Part shown: positions 27,801-38,697 of the stretch, piece by piece
Numbering within the stretch: the first letter of the stretch is position 1
Layout of the letters: the number at the start of each line of letters is the position of its first letter
Assembly: GCA_020746105.1 (NCBI GenBank)
Contig: CM036627.1
Span: forward strand, 2,294,001-2,358,000
DNA: 64,000 nucleotides
Source of the DNA: Trogon surrucura
Taxonomy: Eukaryota; Chordata; Aves; Trogoniformes; Trogonidae
Direction: 5' to 3'
Notes under the pieces: generated by a model
Told to the model about the DNA's origin: nothing
The model's database searches: none
The model's input: only the letters and a program-made list of their open reading frames with translations
Program-made: the position numbers and the translations under genes

Positions 27801-30800
27801 GCGGTGCTCAGGGTCCTCATCTATGGGATTTTCCTACAACTGCCCTGTGCAAGTCTGTTATAACATATGCAGGCACAGAGCCAAGCCAAAAAAAGCAGCA
27901 TAATTGCTCTGGGAGGCCTGTAAAACCTCCTGTTCCAAGTCTGCCCAAATCTTATCTGCAATTAGTCTACAAGACGACATATAAATTATTACTTTTCAAA
28001 CAACGGATAGACAACAGAATTGTATGGACTCTCACAGGGCCGAACTCCAGCACTAAAATAAATTGACTGGTACTCTAGCTTTATCTCCATTAAGTGACAT
28101 TATCAAGAGGACAAAGTACCAATTTTCTAAGCTCAGAGACACCGTCAGTGTGGTTTCTTGCATCCCTTACCAGACGGAGGGGAAGCAGTCTCACAGGGAG
28201 AGAGGGCCTCGCTGCCGGCCTCCATCACAAAACATCCTGGGCCTGGCTGTAGGTCGGTTCCAACTCGGCTGTTGGGGAGCCCACGGGGCGACTGCTGCTG
28301 TTGAGCAGACGTTCCCCTGCCAGCAGGAAGGCTCAGGTACATTTTAAAGCGAGAACAAGCAGGACTTGTGCAGTGTGAGTGGCAGGGACGGGCTTCCAAG
28401 GGGCTTCCAGCGCAGGGACGTGTGGCGCATGGCGCTCTTCCTCACCGCCTCCTTTCCCCGGCTGACGATGGGGCGTGTGGAGAGCAACACCCTGGCCCAG
28501 CCTGGGCAGGGCTGCCATGCACGTGTAGAGGAGATCCGAGGTGTGCCCATGGCCTCAGTGAGTGCCGGTGCCCTCCCCACAGCCCCCTCAGCGCCCACCA
28601 CCCACCTCACGGGCCCGGCCCGGCCTGTGCCTCAGCCTGAGGTGGCGCCAGGGCCCTGCCCGCCCCCCAGGCTCCCCCCGAAATGCCCCCGGTCACGGGG
28701 GTCTCTCACCTCCTCGCCCGCTGCCAGGGCTGGCACAGCTGGAAAGGGGGTTCCTCCCTCCTGTAGGAGGGGGTCACTCCCCACCTCAGACACTGGGGCC
28801 GCAGAAGCCCTTGGAATGTTGACATTGTGCCCCTGGCATGGACACCCAAGGGCTTCCCCAGTCCTGAGGAGAAAGGCCTAAGAGCGCTGCTTGCATTACA
28901 CATTGCTTCCAGCACAGTGCCCAGAACTCAACTGTGATAGCATAGATTTAACAAACAAAACAACACCCCAAAACCAATTTTCAGATACTTTTTAAAACCA
29001 TTTCGGAATCTTCCACTTAATGCAGCTGGGAAGTACACGGCGGTGATTCCAGAGGGGTCTGCCTCAGCCCTGGCTGATACTCGGGGCACCTGATGCTTTT
29101 CAAACAGCCTCAGGAAGCTACTCAAGGCACATTAAAAGCTCTAGAGGCCATGTCTAGTCACCTGATGTAATTTTGCTGCAGCACAGTCACATCAGGAAGT
29201 GAACTGGTCTGAGATGTGGCGCCTGCTACCGACGATCCCTGGGTTGTGTTCTCTCCTGGACACAATGATAGTTTCAGCTTACGGTAAAATATTGTGTCTT
29301 GGCTTTAATTTCAATTCGAAACACGTTGCGTTTCTGTGCTTCTAAGTGTTTTGCTTCAGAAAAACATCCCTTGGTGCATTATGCAGATATCGGTGCCCCA
29401 GACAATGGTTTCCTTTCAAGGAAGTTCTCAAACAAGGCGGCAACTGTGGGAGGATGCGCACAAAGTCACCTTTGTAATGCTTTTAAAAAAATGTTTTGAA
29501 GACCATGTGAGAAGCCCAAACAGAAGAAATCTGAGAAACTCAGCATTGCACTTAACAATCCTCTGTCTTCATGAAATCTGATGTTTCATTTTCCAAGTAC
29601 TTTAATCCAGTTCAAACAAAAAAAAACCAAACCAGTTGTTTACAAAGAAGTTAACATCTATAATCAAGCTGTGATGGGACTCTGAGTCAGGGTTTTTGTA
29701 TGAATACACTCATCTTTTTCCTTAAAGTGAGCATCATAACCACAGCAAAAGCCTAGACTTCATCAGAACATACACTAAACCAATCATTTTTTAATTGGAG
29801 AGAAACCTCAAGGACAGGACAGTAATAAAAATGACCTGTAAATGAGCTTCTTTGCCTACTTTGTCCTCATCGGGTTTGCAGCAAAGAACCTGTGATTTTG
29901 GTTTCTGACTGAAAACCTCTCAAAAGAAAGTACATCGTTCATTAAGAAACAATAACTACAAAATGACAACAAAAAGATAGAGTCTTACAAGAAAATACCT
30001 TCCATTGTGAACATTCAGAGCCACACACATACAAAAAATAAGTCTATCTATGCATACACATTAAAAAAATACTCCCTCAGCAGTATGGTGGAGCTGTTCT
30101 CTGATGTAGCAAAGCCTGAAGTGGGGAGGAGAGAAAATGAGGAAAGAGCATCTTTCTACTCAAAAATTAGCACACAATAATATGTACCAGAACAGTTTCC
30201 CATGTGTAACTTGACAAGATTGCAAGGATAAATACAACACCCCTTACTTCCCAAATACTGTGGTCTTAGTTAATAGACATTACTTAGGGTTTTCTTAAAT
30301 AACACCTAAATCTATCAGTTTTGTCAAGAAGGCAGCTGACAGAATCACCAGACAGAAGAGTTCTGGACATTCAGCTCTAGCTGACAATACCTGTGTGCAC
30401 ATGGTCTCTAACTGTGTGTTGGGGCTTGGTTTTTTTTCATAACATACTAAATGTCAAGCTGCTCATACTCAGCACACTGGTGACTGCTTAGGCATTCTTT
30501 ATTCTGACAATATTCAGTTCAAAGACTTCTCTATACACTGTTCTTGTAGAAACCCACCAAACTGAAGTATTAATGACATCTTTCTTACAGTAATGTGCTT
30601 GAACAAGGTCATATTGTCAACGGAGAGATGGTAAGCACAATGCATCACTATGCAGTCAAGTAAAGTTTGTGAGTCATCTGTTTTGCAGGGCAATTTTCTA
30701 ACTGATGAGAAGAAGAGCCTATGTTGTGTAAGGTCTTCAATCTGTATCATACATCTCTACTCATGTCCAGTCACAAGGATTTGTCTGGTGATGAGAGAGC

Positions 30801-33800
30801 TTGCCAGAAATTCTAGCAATTAAACTTCTGAAAAGCTGAAGTATTTCCTAATGAAGAATGTTTTACCCTACAAAGGGGACTCAGTCCAGGTTACCTTTTT
30901 TCTCCATTCTTTTAAATAGATGAACAAGAGCCTCAAACCCTAAAGGATTACACAGCACAGCAACAATCACAAAAATGATGAATTGCAAAAAAATTGTTTA
31001 AAAATACTATCAATCACGTTTCTGAAATGCAAAATTCTTTCGTCTGAGAAACCTACTGCTGCTTTGACAATTAATATCATTACTTTGCAAATTCTTCCTT
31101 TCTACAGTCTATCATTACCAGTTCAAGATCCACTTCATCAATGAAATCCAAGGCAAACAGATAGACCCAACTTTTACCATGTCTCTGACAGGCACTAAAG
31201 AGGAAGCTAAAAACCTGCCCATCACACTGTGAGTATTGATATTACAAAAATATTTCTGAGTAGATGAAAACAAATTCATTACTGTAATCATTAGTGACTC
31301 AAGCTAAAATACTGGAACACCTTCCATCCCCCCAGTACAATTCAGAATAATTTATATGCTGTTGGAATTATTAAATAAGTTTCCTGAGGGCGCACTAACC
31401 ATCCACAGTACAAGGGGATGTCAAGAAGATCAAACACGATGCATTCAGGTGTGTATTCAAATACTCGCACACCTGTAAACTTCACACTGACATCCAGACC
31501 TGTCTGTAATTAGAATCGCCATTGCAGCACTCATGTTCTGACAGCAGAAAGAAAATAAAAACCAGATGACCAAAGAGAGCTTTGTAGACTTGGTTGTAAC
31601 CCTTCATCACTTAGTACGTATCAACATTTCAAAATTCAACATTTTGAAAATAAAAATTAAAAAGGGGAAACCAGCTAAACAACTGTTTCAATGCATATTC
31701 ACATTAATCATTCTCACTCTGCTAGAAAAGAACTGCAAAATAGGATTGCTCGCTCCAATCAGCTGTATCTGACTTTCTTTTTCTACACTTCCTCACTGCA
31801 CAAGTGAGAAACAAGGTGCCAATTTATAACACTGGATCATGTATACAATCATGCTATGAAGGAAATGTTTTATTGCAGCTAAGCGAAGATGAAATTGTCC
31901 TCTTTTCACCCATACTCCCTAAAAAAAAAATCACAAAAAGTGTTATATTGTTCATGCAGATTTTCCATGAAAAAATCTCTATAGAACAAACTTATCCTGG
32001 AAGTTTCCATGAACATTAAGTGTCCTGTCCACTTATGTTTGGTCCATACCATGGCTGACACAGGGACATCTAATCCATGAAAACACAAATAAATTAACAG
32101 CTGAATTCAGATATATATTTTAGGATATTTCTCATGATGGATGCTATCTGTATTAACAAAAGCAAAGCCAACAGTGGGGGTTAGCACTGGCTCTAGCTGA
32201 CAAAAGACATAACATAGATGCTATTATGGGACACCTTTTCTTTTGCTGTCAGATACCGCTACTGCTTCATTAGCTGTTCAAGCTTCTCCCACTTGTGCCT
32301 CTTTTCTAGCATGTTGTTCTGTTTCATCACTTTATGCACCCAGAGGAAGAGTATCCTAGAGACAGCAATGTCCTCTCCCACAGAAGGAAGAGGAAGTACA
32401 GTTCTTTCTTTGGTGTTAAAGAGAAAATATTTTTTTTTTCACTTCAATCCATAACAATTAAACCAGCATTTTTTCTGGTTTTGTTTTCTGCAGAGCTGAA
32501 GGTATTAATGGTAATAAAACTTACTCTTTTCTCATCACCCTGGACACTGATATCGGTGAGCTAATAATGATCAAGTTCAAATGGGAAGGAACTGCAGTTT
32601 GGGAAAACATCTGGGACACAGTTCAAACCATAATACCATGGACAAAAGGCACCCGTCGACCAGGACTCATAGTGAAGACAATAAGAGTGAAAGCAGGGGA
32701 AACACAGCAGAAGTGAGTGAAATGAAAATACTATTTTTGTGTAACAACAGCACAGATACTTGGCACACAGGTTATCCTAGTTCAAATACAAGCATCTGAG
32801 TCCCAGTACTTGCACAAAAGGTGAATTTATCCACATACAACTTCTGGCTTTGTCCCCTCCCCCTCAGATCAGACAGCATGACTTTTAAGGGACTTAAATA
32901 ATGTCTTTGTTCTCAGGTCAGAAATGAATAGTGGGAAATATTCTTGCTAACCACTGCCACTAAGTTTAAGGCACAATAACCCTGAGTGACGATGATGTTG
33001 ATACTTGGGATAGAGAAGAGTTAGCACACGGATTCAAGGAAGAATTTAAAGTTCAATGTCAATGGACGTTGATTATGTGCTGGGTTTTGTTCTGCGCAAT
33101 CAGGGCTTGTCATGGAAATGACACGGTTCTGCTGAAATATTGTATTACTGCTTGAGGGAAGAGTGAAAGATTATTACCTGATTCTAAAAGGAGGAACAAA
33201 GGATGCTCAAGGAAAAGTACTGTCTCCAAAGAAAAGGGCGTAGATTTCAGTCTTCTTGGAGAGACAAAACATCATGTATTGAAGAATTGGGAACTTTGGA
33301 AATGCAGTATTAAAAAAGGTAGTAAACACAAGATACATTTTGACTTGCGCTTTCTCAAGCATTTGAACAAACTACTGACAGGATTTTATCTCCACATACC
33401 CTTACCTTACAACATTCATGATATTTATAAACGTGATAATTTTTCCTTTGTTAGGTTATCTAATAACAAACACTTAGAACATAACAGTGTAAACTTGAAA
33501 AGCAGTTAATAAACAGACTATTATGAGCAACGAAATACCAGATTCCCACATATCTGACTTCCAAATCCAGAAAACATTTCTGCTGTATACGTAGTTGCCA
33601 ATGTTGTTAACATCCTACATAAAAGCTTTGTAGCAATCTAAACACTAGTAGTCCAGCTAAGTACTAACAGGTCAAATAGTGCAATCCTGGTACTAAGAGC
33701 TGAAAAAATTACAACGACCACCGAGAATACAGAAACCAAACCCCTGAGTGGGTATGCCCTGGAGATCAGCGTGCTGTGTGCAATACCAGAAAGGCGTAAC

Positions 33801-34134
33801 GCTCTCTGCAATGCTCTTGTACATGGGAGTCACCTACTCCCTTGACTCTGTACCTGTTATCTGGCATCCAGATACATCTCTTTCCTCATGAGCCTACAGA
33901 AACACATACCTTCCTGTAAGAGGCAGGATAAAGGAAGTCAGATTTGGTGTACACAAAGAGCACACTTTTATTCAGATAGCAGCCCTAAAAAAATAACATT
34001 ATGCTTACATTCTGTGTTTTCCTTCTAGAATGACATTTTGTTCGCAAAGCATTGACAATGTTCACCTGCATCCAGCCCAGGAGAAAGGGTTTGTGAGATG
34101 TGAAGATCGCTTTCGGACACAGAACAGAAAATGA
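18617..34134 (+). CDS. LIPC: Hepatic triacylglycerol lipase, exons 2-9 of a split gene (5' end missing)
   Basis: Hepatic lipase is a secreted liver enzyme that hydrolyses triglycerides and phospholipids of remnant lipoproteins and HDL at the sinusoidal surface. Eight coding exons joined at GT-AG sites (18617-18804, 20230-20409, 23795-23912, 25725-25958, 27311-27553, 31108-31228, 32494-32712, 34029-34134) give 1409 nt and an open frame of about 469 residues to a TGA; human LIPC has 499, so only the short signal-peptide exon is lacking. The triad is visible: Ser in GYSLG, Asp in GLDPAG 26 residues later, His in CAHERS 85 residues after that, the same spacing as human S145/D171/H256. A Cys pair encloses a 22-residue lid. 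A C-terminal PLAT/lipase domain follows. LPL and LIPG are paralogues, but the lid region, the GIKQP and FYPNGG motifs and the ADAM10 neighbour indicate LIPC. Introns 2, 4, 5, 7 and 8 contain nothing I recognise; introns 3 and 6 are described separately. Confidence 0.96.
20230..20409 (+). CDS. LIPC: LIPC exon 3
   Basis: 180 nt, phase 0 at both ends. It continues HGWS with [12 protein letters not shown] and ends in DFLQWLE, as in the pancreatic-lipase family. Acceptor AAACAG, donor GAG|GTAAGA. Contains IIADW and IAVQNTR, the core of the alpha/beta-hydrolase fold before the nucleophile elbow. Confidence 0.96.
20775..21800 (-). mobile_element. CR1 LINE, 3' part, ~1 kb, in LIPC intron 3
   Basis: The + strand begins with CACAGAATCACAGAATG, the reverse complement of the CR1 3' end, so the element lies on the - strand. 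Its broken reading frames match the CR1 reverse-transcriptase C-terminus: [20 protein letters not shown] and KCKVLHLG in one frame (21466-21717), then [20 protein letters not shown] and [13 protein letters not shown] in another (20862-21443), ending in [21 protein letters not shown] frameshift separates the two parts and the 5' end is truncated, so the copy is dead. The rest of intron 3 (20410-23794) shows nothing else I recognise. Confidence 0.93.
23795..23912 (+). CDS. LIPC: LIPC exon 4 (nucleophile elbow)
   Basis: 118 nt. It encodes the catalytic serine in [10 protein letters not shown] and continues to KKIGRIT, with the final G starting a glycine codon that exon 5 completes. Acceptor CCCTTCAG, donor GTAAGA. 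GYSLG is the G-x-S-x-G lipase signature. Confidence 0.97.
25725..25958 (+). CDS. LIPC: LIPC exon 5 (catalytic Asp, start of lid)
   Basis: 234 nt, phases 1 and 1. It carries the catalytic Asp in [11 protein letters not shown], the motif [26 protein letters not shown], and FQPGC, whose Cys opens the lid loop. Acceptor TATTGCAG, donor GTAAGA. The human protein reads GLDAAG; here Ala is Pro, as in other family members. Confidence 0.97.
27311..27553 (+). CDS. LIPC: LIPC exon 6 (lid end, catalytic His)
   Basis: 243 nt, phases 1 and 1. It closes the lid with [16 protein letters not shown], where the first His is the catalytic base, and encodes the Cys-rich segment [14 protein letters not shown] and the hinge [13 protein letters not shown]. 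The acceptor TTTTCCAG is strong. The donor AAAG|GTTTGT is weaker than the others in the gene, but the frame into exon 7 fits only here. Confidence 0.96.
28150..28885. other. GC-rich island inside LIPC intron 6
   Basis: The base composition changes sharply from the AT-rich intron to GC- and CpG-rich sequence with open frames on both strands (up to 171 codons at 28366-28881 on the + strand). The translated products are Pro/Arg/Ala-rich and I do not recognise them; long frames are expected by chance in such sequence. It is not a LIPC exon. It could be a CpG island, an old retrocopy or an unclassified repeat. The rest of the intron (27554-31107) is AT-rich and shows nothing else. Confidence 0.55.
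31108..31228 (+). CDS. LIPC: LIPC exon 7 (start of PLAT domain)
   Basis: 121 nt. It encodes [11 protein letters not shown] followed by [12 protein letters not shown] and LPITL, the first strands of the C-terminal PLAT-type lipid-binding domain. Acceptor TTTCTACAG, donor CT|GTGAGT. The glycosylation sequon that human LIPC has after FIN (NQT) is not conserved: this protein has NEI. Confidence 0.95.
32494..32712 (+). CDS. LIPC: LIPC exon 8 (PLAT domain)
   Basis: 219 nt. It encodes [32 protein letters not shown] and [16 protein letters not shown] is a potential N-glycosylation site that matches the human one at this position. Acceptor TTTCTGCAG, donor AA|GTGAGT. Confidence 0.96.
34029..34134 (+). 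CDS. LIPC: LIPC exon 9, C-terminus and stop
   Basis: 106 nt ending in TGA at 34132-34134. It encodes [19 protein letters not shown] and the tail DRFRTQNRK. The two Cys (TFC and VRC) match the conserved C-terminal pair. The basic tail is less lysine-rich than the human one, which contributes to heparin binding. Acceptor CCTTCTAG. Confidence 0.94.
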
Positions 34135-34600
34135 GCACGAACACGAGAAACAACTAATCACCAAAATATATTCGAAATACTGCACACCTAGTAAAATGTA
34201 AAAATACAGAGCTATAATACATTTAAATATCCTGATAGTTTGAGAGATGGTGCATAAAATACATTTTAAAAATCAAGACTTTGTGATGCAATGATAACCT
34301 GAAATATGTGTTTTGTTCATCTGTAAGCGTAGTCTCAAAGTGGTCAATAACCCATTTCATCAATGGCAACTGTGGATTTTAAAATGCTTTAGGTTTTAAA
34401 AAAAAGCCCACACACATTACTATTTGAGAAAACACTACTATTCGAAAAAAAAGTATTTTGTTGGATTGAAGGGAAAGAAGGAGCCTCATTGCCCTTTGAA
34501 ACAATAGTGACTACCATCAGTTAAAACTTTCCTAAATTATTTCCTAATGAAGGGAGAGTTAAGTAATTTACAGAAGAAAATAAACCCCAACAAATAATGT
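34135..34600 (+). other. LIPC: Likely LIPC 3' UTR with AATAAA
   Basis: AT-rich sequence follows the stop codon. The first canonical AATAAA on the + strand that I found is at 34579-34584, about 445 nt after the stop. Human LIPC has a shorter 3' UTR, so a non-canonical earlier signal is possible. Confidence 0.35.
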
Positions 34601-35577
34601 TGTTAGCAAAGAGTTTCGTCTTTTTACATTATAACATTCAAAAACTAAAACATCCCTCAACACACAGAATGCTTGAGCCATCTGTCACAACAACAAGACA
34701 ATCCAAATAATTGTATCACCTAAAAATGCTACCCTAAACTTTGTCCTATTGGAAAACACTTTGTTGTTTAACTAAATTAATCAAAATACTGATTAAATTA
34801 CTACTAATTTAATTATTTTAATAATGCTTAGTATACTACACGCAATTCTAGTACAACTACGTTCAGTTTGCATTAAAATCATATTTACTTGTCCAGGTAA
34901 AGGCCTGAGGTTTAGATTTTTAAATCACCGTGTAGCAGATTTTAGCATGATTTGAAACTGCACGAACAAATGAAATTGGTAAAACCCTCAAACATCTTCA
35001 GTGCATGTATATGTTTGAATTTATGAAGTTTGTTTACAATTCCTTTGTTTCTTATATCAGAACATAAAGTACGTTAAAAAACCCCCAAACACTATTGTCT
35101 CAGATTATTTTTATTTTATGGTGAGTACATACTGAAATAGAAACCAATATGCATGTCAGCATTTGATTTGTCACTTTGTAATAATGCTAAGCAAAAGATT
35201 CATTAAAAATTATATTTCTACAGTTCTGTACTCTGAATATGTTTTACCTAATATAAGTGTTCTCTGAAAGGGGAAAAAAAAAAAAAAATGGGCCAGACAG
35301 TCCTAAGACCTGGAGCAAAGCATATTTTCCATACAAAAATATTGCAGGGAATTTTGAATCGAAATATAGAGAGGTTATCAGGACTGATAAGTTGAGCAGA
35401 GCCAGCAATCCTGCAAGCAAGGAACAGTGATCAAACGCTGAATGCCGGCATCTCTGCTGACCACTCAGGATACTAACTTCTAATTTTTACAAACTACCAA
35501 TCCTTCAAACAAATAGGAATATTCAATATAGGAGCAAAAAGGCTGACTAATTATGATGGAAACTCCAGTATACTTAC

Positions 35578-35725
35578 TTTTCAAATGACACTGGTTGTCC
35601 TTCCTGAAGCATAAATTGCAGAAGCTGATCCGATATTTAAAAAGGTCACTTGGAGTAGCATCTTGCTTAGGAGAAATATTTGTAGATTTAGATACAAATT
35701 CCATAAAAATCACATTTCATCTTCA
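35578..35725 (-). other. Exon-like segment, - strand
   Basis: On the - strand, CATTTTCCAG precedes 35725 and AAAA|GTAAGT follows 35578, both good splice consensus. The frame with a Met near 35704 (start MEFVSKSTNISPKQD, end FRKDNQCHLK) is open to the donor but has stops between the acceptor and the Met. Product unknown; it could be non-coding or chance. Confidence 0.2.
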
Positions 35726-36227
35726 CTGGAAAATGAAGGTTCGTGCTTTGACAGATTTTGCTCAATGAAGTAAATTGCTTCTTTAAACACAAAAAGGATT
35801 TCCACGTGTGTAAAAAATTACAATTTGAAGAACTGCTGGCTTGAGGTTGCTATTCCCAACACTCAAATTTCCTAACACAATTATTTTATTAGAGCTCTAA
35901 TATATTCTGTGTTTATATAATACACATCGATCACTTCAATACCATTGCCAAATGTCACACACAAAAGAAGGAAATTCCGACAGTAAATATCCCTGAAAGG
36001 GTTGGGTAAGGACAAGATCTTTCTTTACATGACAGTTGGGTTTGGGGTTTTTTATGTTTGTAGTAGGTGCAGCCCACTGCAGAGACTCGGTTGCTAGAGA
36101 GCCAGTGGGAGCACAAAATTAAAATGGACCATGTCCTGAGGAATAACAGGCAAGAGACAAATAACAACGTGGCCATTTTAGCTTTCCATAGCACAATAAA
36201 AAACGAAACAGAAATGAGAAACAGAGA

Positions 36228-36243
36228 AATGTGTGTGTGTGTG
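36228..36243. repeat. Short TG microsatellite
   Basis: About eight TG units (ATGTGTGTGTGTGTGCG) in the intergenic region. Confidence 0.8.
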
Positions 36244-37204
36244 CGTCTAACTCCAATTAAGCATCTCCCCGGATTGTTTCTAGAATTCAATTTTTGCCTC
36301 TCAAAAAATCTAAAGATCTGCCACTTTTACATCTTACGTTGTCAGGGCTGTTTTGTTCATAAAATACTTGTTTACTTATAGAGGAACTGAAACAGTCATT
36401 GGAATTGCATTTACAATACTGGGGTTACTGCCAACTTGCTAAGCCACGAACTTTGTAAGCTCCCTGGACCAAATCCTACCCCCGCTCCTCAAAAATGACT
36501 CAGTTCAGAAGACATTGGAGGATGACAGAGCAAGAGGCATAGGCTAGAAGAACTGGACTGTGCTGCTTCTCCAGTGCAGAAACTACGATGTTACTTTACC
36601 TGGGGGAAAAAAAGGAAAAAAAAGAAAAGCACTAGTGAGTTGGCAAGACAGCTTTTAATGAGTTTTGCATGATGTAAAACATATAGTTTTCAAAGAGCCT
36701 TTCAAGTCATCATTTATCTGTAGGGACACATCCTAACACACTTACAAAATATTTTAGACATGAAAATTCCCATTTCTTCCACATCACTATCGCTTAACTT
36801 GGTACAAAGGCCAATAAAAGGATCTGAACTTCGGGAGAAACAAGATTGAAAGCATTAGTTCAGGAAAAGCAAGTGAAAAAAACACCAGATGTCTTCACCA
36901 TACTGAAACTCAAGTAATGGGGATATCACAGTTTGAGGACTTCTCAAAACTTCTGGGGGAAAAAAAACCCAAACATTCTCCAGTTCAACTGAAACAAGGT
37001 AGCATATCCTCAGGTAAGATAATCTGAAAACTTTTTAGCAGTCAAAAAGGAAAATCAAAAAGAACATTCAGTACTTTAACTCCTGCAGACACGAAGATAC
37101 TTATTCTGATGTTGTTTTTCACAAGCTGTACGTCCAGACAAATCCTGTCCCTGTGTTTTTATAGCCATTACCCTGATTTCTGATCTGAAACCGAAAAACT
37201 CAAG

Positions 37205-37480
37205 TTAGAGGACGCTCGAAGTCTTACAACGCCTGAACAATAACGCTGATGTCACACCTACAATTGCAGGTGGCTTTAGGGGTACCTTACCTGTGCTCAG
37301 CGCAATTGCTCCCGTCGCACTCCAAACAAGCGAATTAAGCCCTCGAAAGCCGTCAAGAGCCTCCTTCGGGCAGCGCAAGCACAGCTCACGACGACGCAGA
37401 CTGGTGTCCTTTTCATCCCCTGTCATAACAAACCTCCAATACTCAGAAGTAGAAAACTTTTCCGCGTGTTTTTCCTGAAA
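37205..37480 (-). other. CpG-rich open segment flanked by splice-like sites
   Basis: On the - strand, TTTCTTTCAG ends at 37475 and CACAG|GTAAGG starts the donor at 37290. The 184 nt between them (37291-37474) are open in one frame from the acceptor on, with CpG-rich codons (for example SLRRRELCLRC and EALDGFRGLNSLVW). I do not recognise the product. It lies beyond the predicted ADAM10 3' end, in the same orientation. Confidence 0.3.
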
Positions 37481-38545
37481 GAAATATTGGCACGTTAATG
37501 AAAAGGCAAGAGCTATATCAATGACTTACAGTCTGTACAGTACACATGAAGTTTCGCGGCTTAAGAGGAGTTTGATGCCCTTCCTGCAGCCACACCGGTC
37601 TGACTGTACATGTTTCTACCCCAGAGCCAAGTGCATGCATCTAATGACTAAGACATCAAGAAATACAAGATGAATAAATAGCTATGACTAGTGAGAACTG
37701 AGTCAAATATTAGTTAGAATAATTACAGCTATTTCTGTACTCGTTTGTTTCTCCCAAACACGCTTCAGAAGTAAACAGAAAACTTGTATTTTAGAGGCTT
37801 AGACACTATTTCTATCCCTCTGGTTTACATTCCTATGCAGAAATTTGAGTGTAACCACCACCAAGTCTATTAGGCAGCTATGATGCTGATTTGCAGAAGG
37901 GCTCTGCCTCAGCTGATTTTCTTTTAACACCTCCTGCCCTGACCATGCTATTTAGTGACACGGGGAAGCACTTTATTAAAAAAAAAGAGTAAAGGGGAAA
38001 AAAAAGAAGTGTACTGCAAGGAAGGAACTCTGAAAATGCTTGGTTCTATCAAAGCATGTGCTGCTCAGTTGGGGACACTGATATCTAAGTAGGCCCTTCT
38101 CAACAATCAGCCCTAAGGATGAAAGACTAGCTGGCAGGACTTGGCTTTTAAAAGCAGTCTTATCACTTACATCAGCCATACAACACAGGAAAACACAGAC
38201 CTGGCTTAGCAGTTATAAAACACCTTGCAAAAAGCAAATTTTTACTCCTCCTAGAAGTCTTACAACACATCCAGTTGTGCACTGCTGCATGTTAATTCCA
38301 GTATTCCTCTTCAAAAATATATTTCCTTCAGGAGGTATCATTCGGTAGCTACGGTGCCAGGCTTGAACAACCACCGCTAATTAACTTCCATTTTGAAGGC
38401 AAGAACAGAGAAAAGTTTATTCCTGCGATCATACAAGTGATCTAAAAGTAAATTCAGGGCTTCTCCTTACAAAGGTTACACAAAAAAAATCTACATTTAA
38501 CTGCATGATTTTCAAATTGGAAGCTGTACTTCCATAGCGTAAAGA

Positions 38546-38585
38546 CAGTGCAATTATTTTTTGCCCAGTGCAATTATTTTTCGGC
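38546..38585. repeat. 20-bp tandem duplication
   Basis: CAGTGCAATTATTTTTTGCC is followed directly by CAGTGCAATTATTTTTCGGC, two nearly identical units that differ only in the last four bases. They lie just beyond the predicted ADAM10 polyadenylation signals. Confidence 0.85.
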
Positions 38586-38697
38586 ATGACAGTCCCTTCA
38601 CAGCAGAAGTCAAAAATTAAGTGCCATATATGTATTCCTTTTTGCTTTCAGGTTCAAAAAGTAAATGGATCTTCAGAAGATGATTTCATCAAGTCTA

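Larger units (their letters stand above)
34601..38697. other. Intergenic interval between convergent LIPC and ADAM10
   Basis: Mostly AT-rich, without a gene I can name. It holds a short TG microsatellite at 36228-36243, an open 184-nt splice-flanked and CpG-rich segment on the - strand (37291-37474), another exon-like - strand segment (35578-35725), and a 20-bp tandem duplication at 38546-38585. Overlapping open frames of about 100 codons on both strands at 35955-36381 have no recognisable content. Confidence 0.6.

Noticed and set aside
18617..34134. LPL or LIPG instead of LIPC
   Set aside because: The lid region, the GIKQP/FYPNGG block, the C-terminal domain and the convergent ADAM10 neighbour match LIPC best.
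35955..36381. Overlapping open frames of 111 (-) and 104 (+) codons
   Set aside because: They overlap on opposite strands, look like low-complexity translation, and have no convincing splice sites or family motif.
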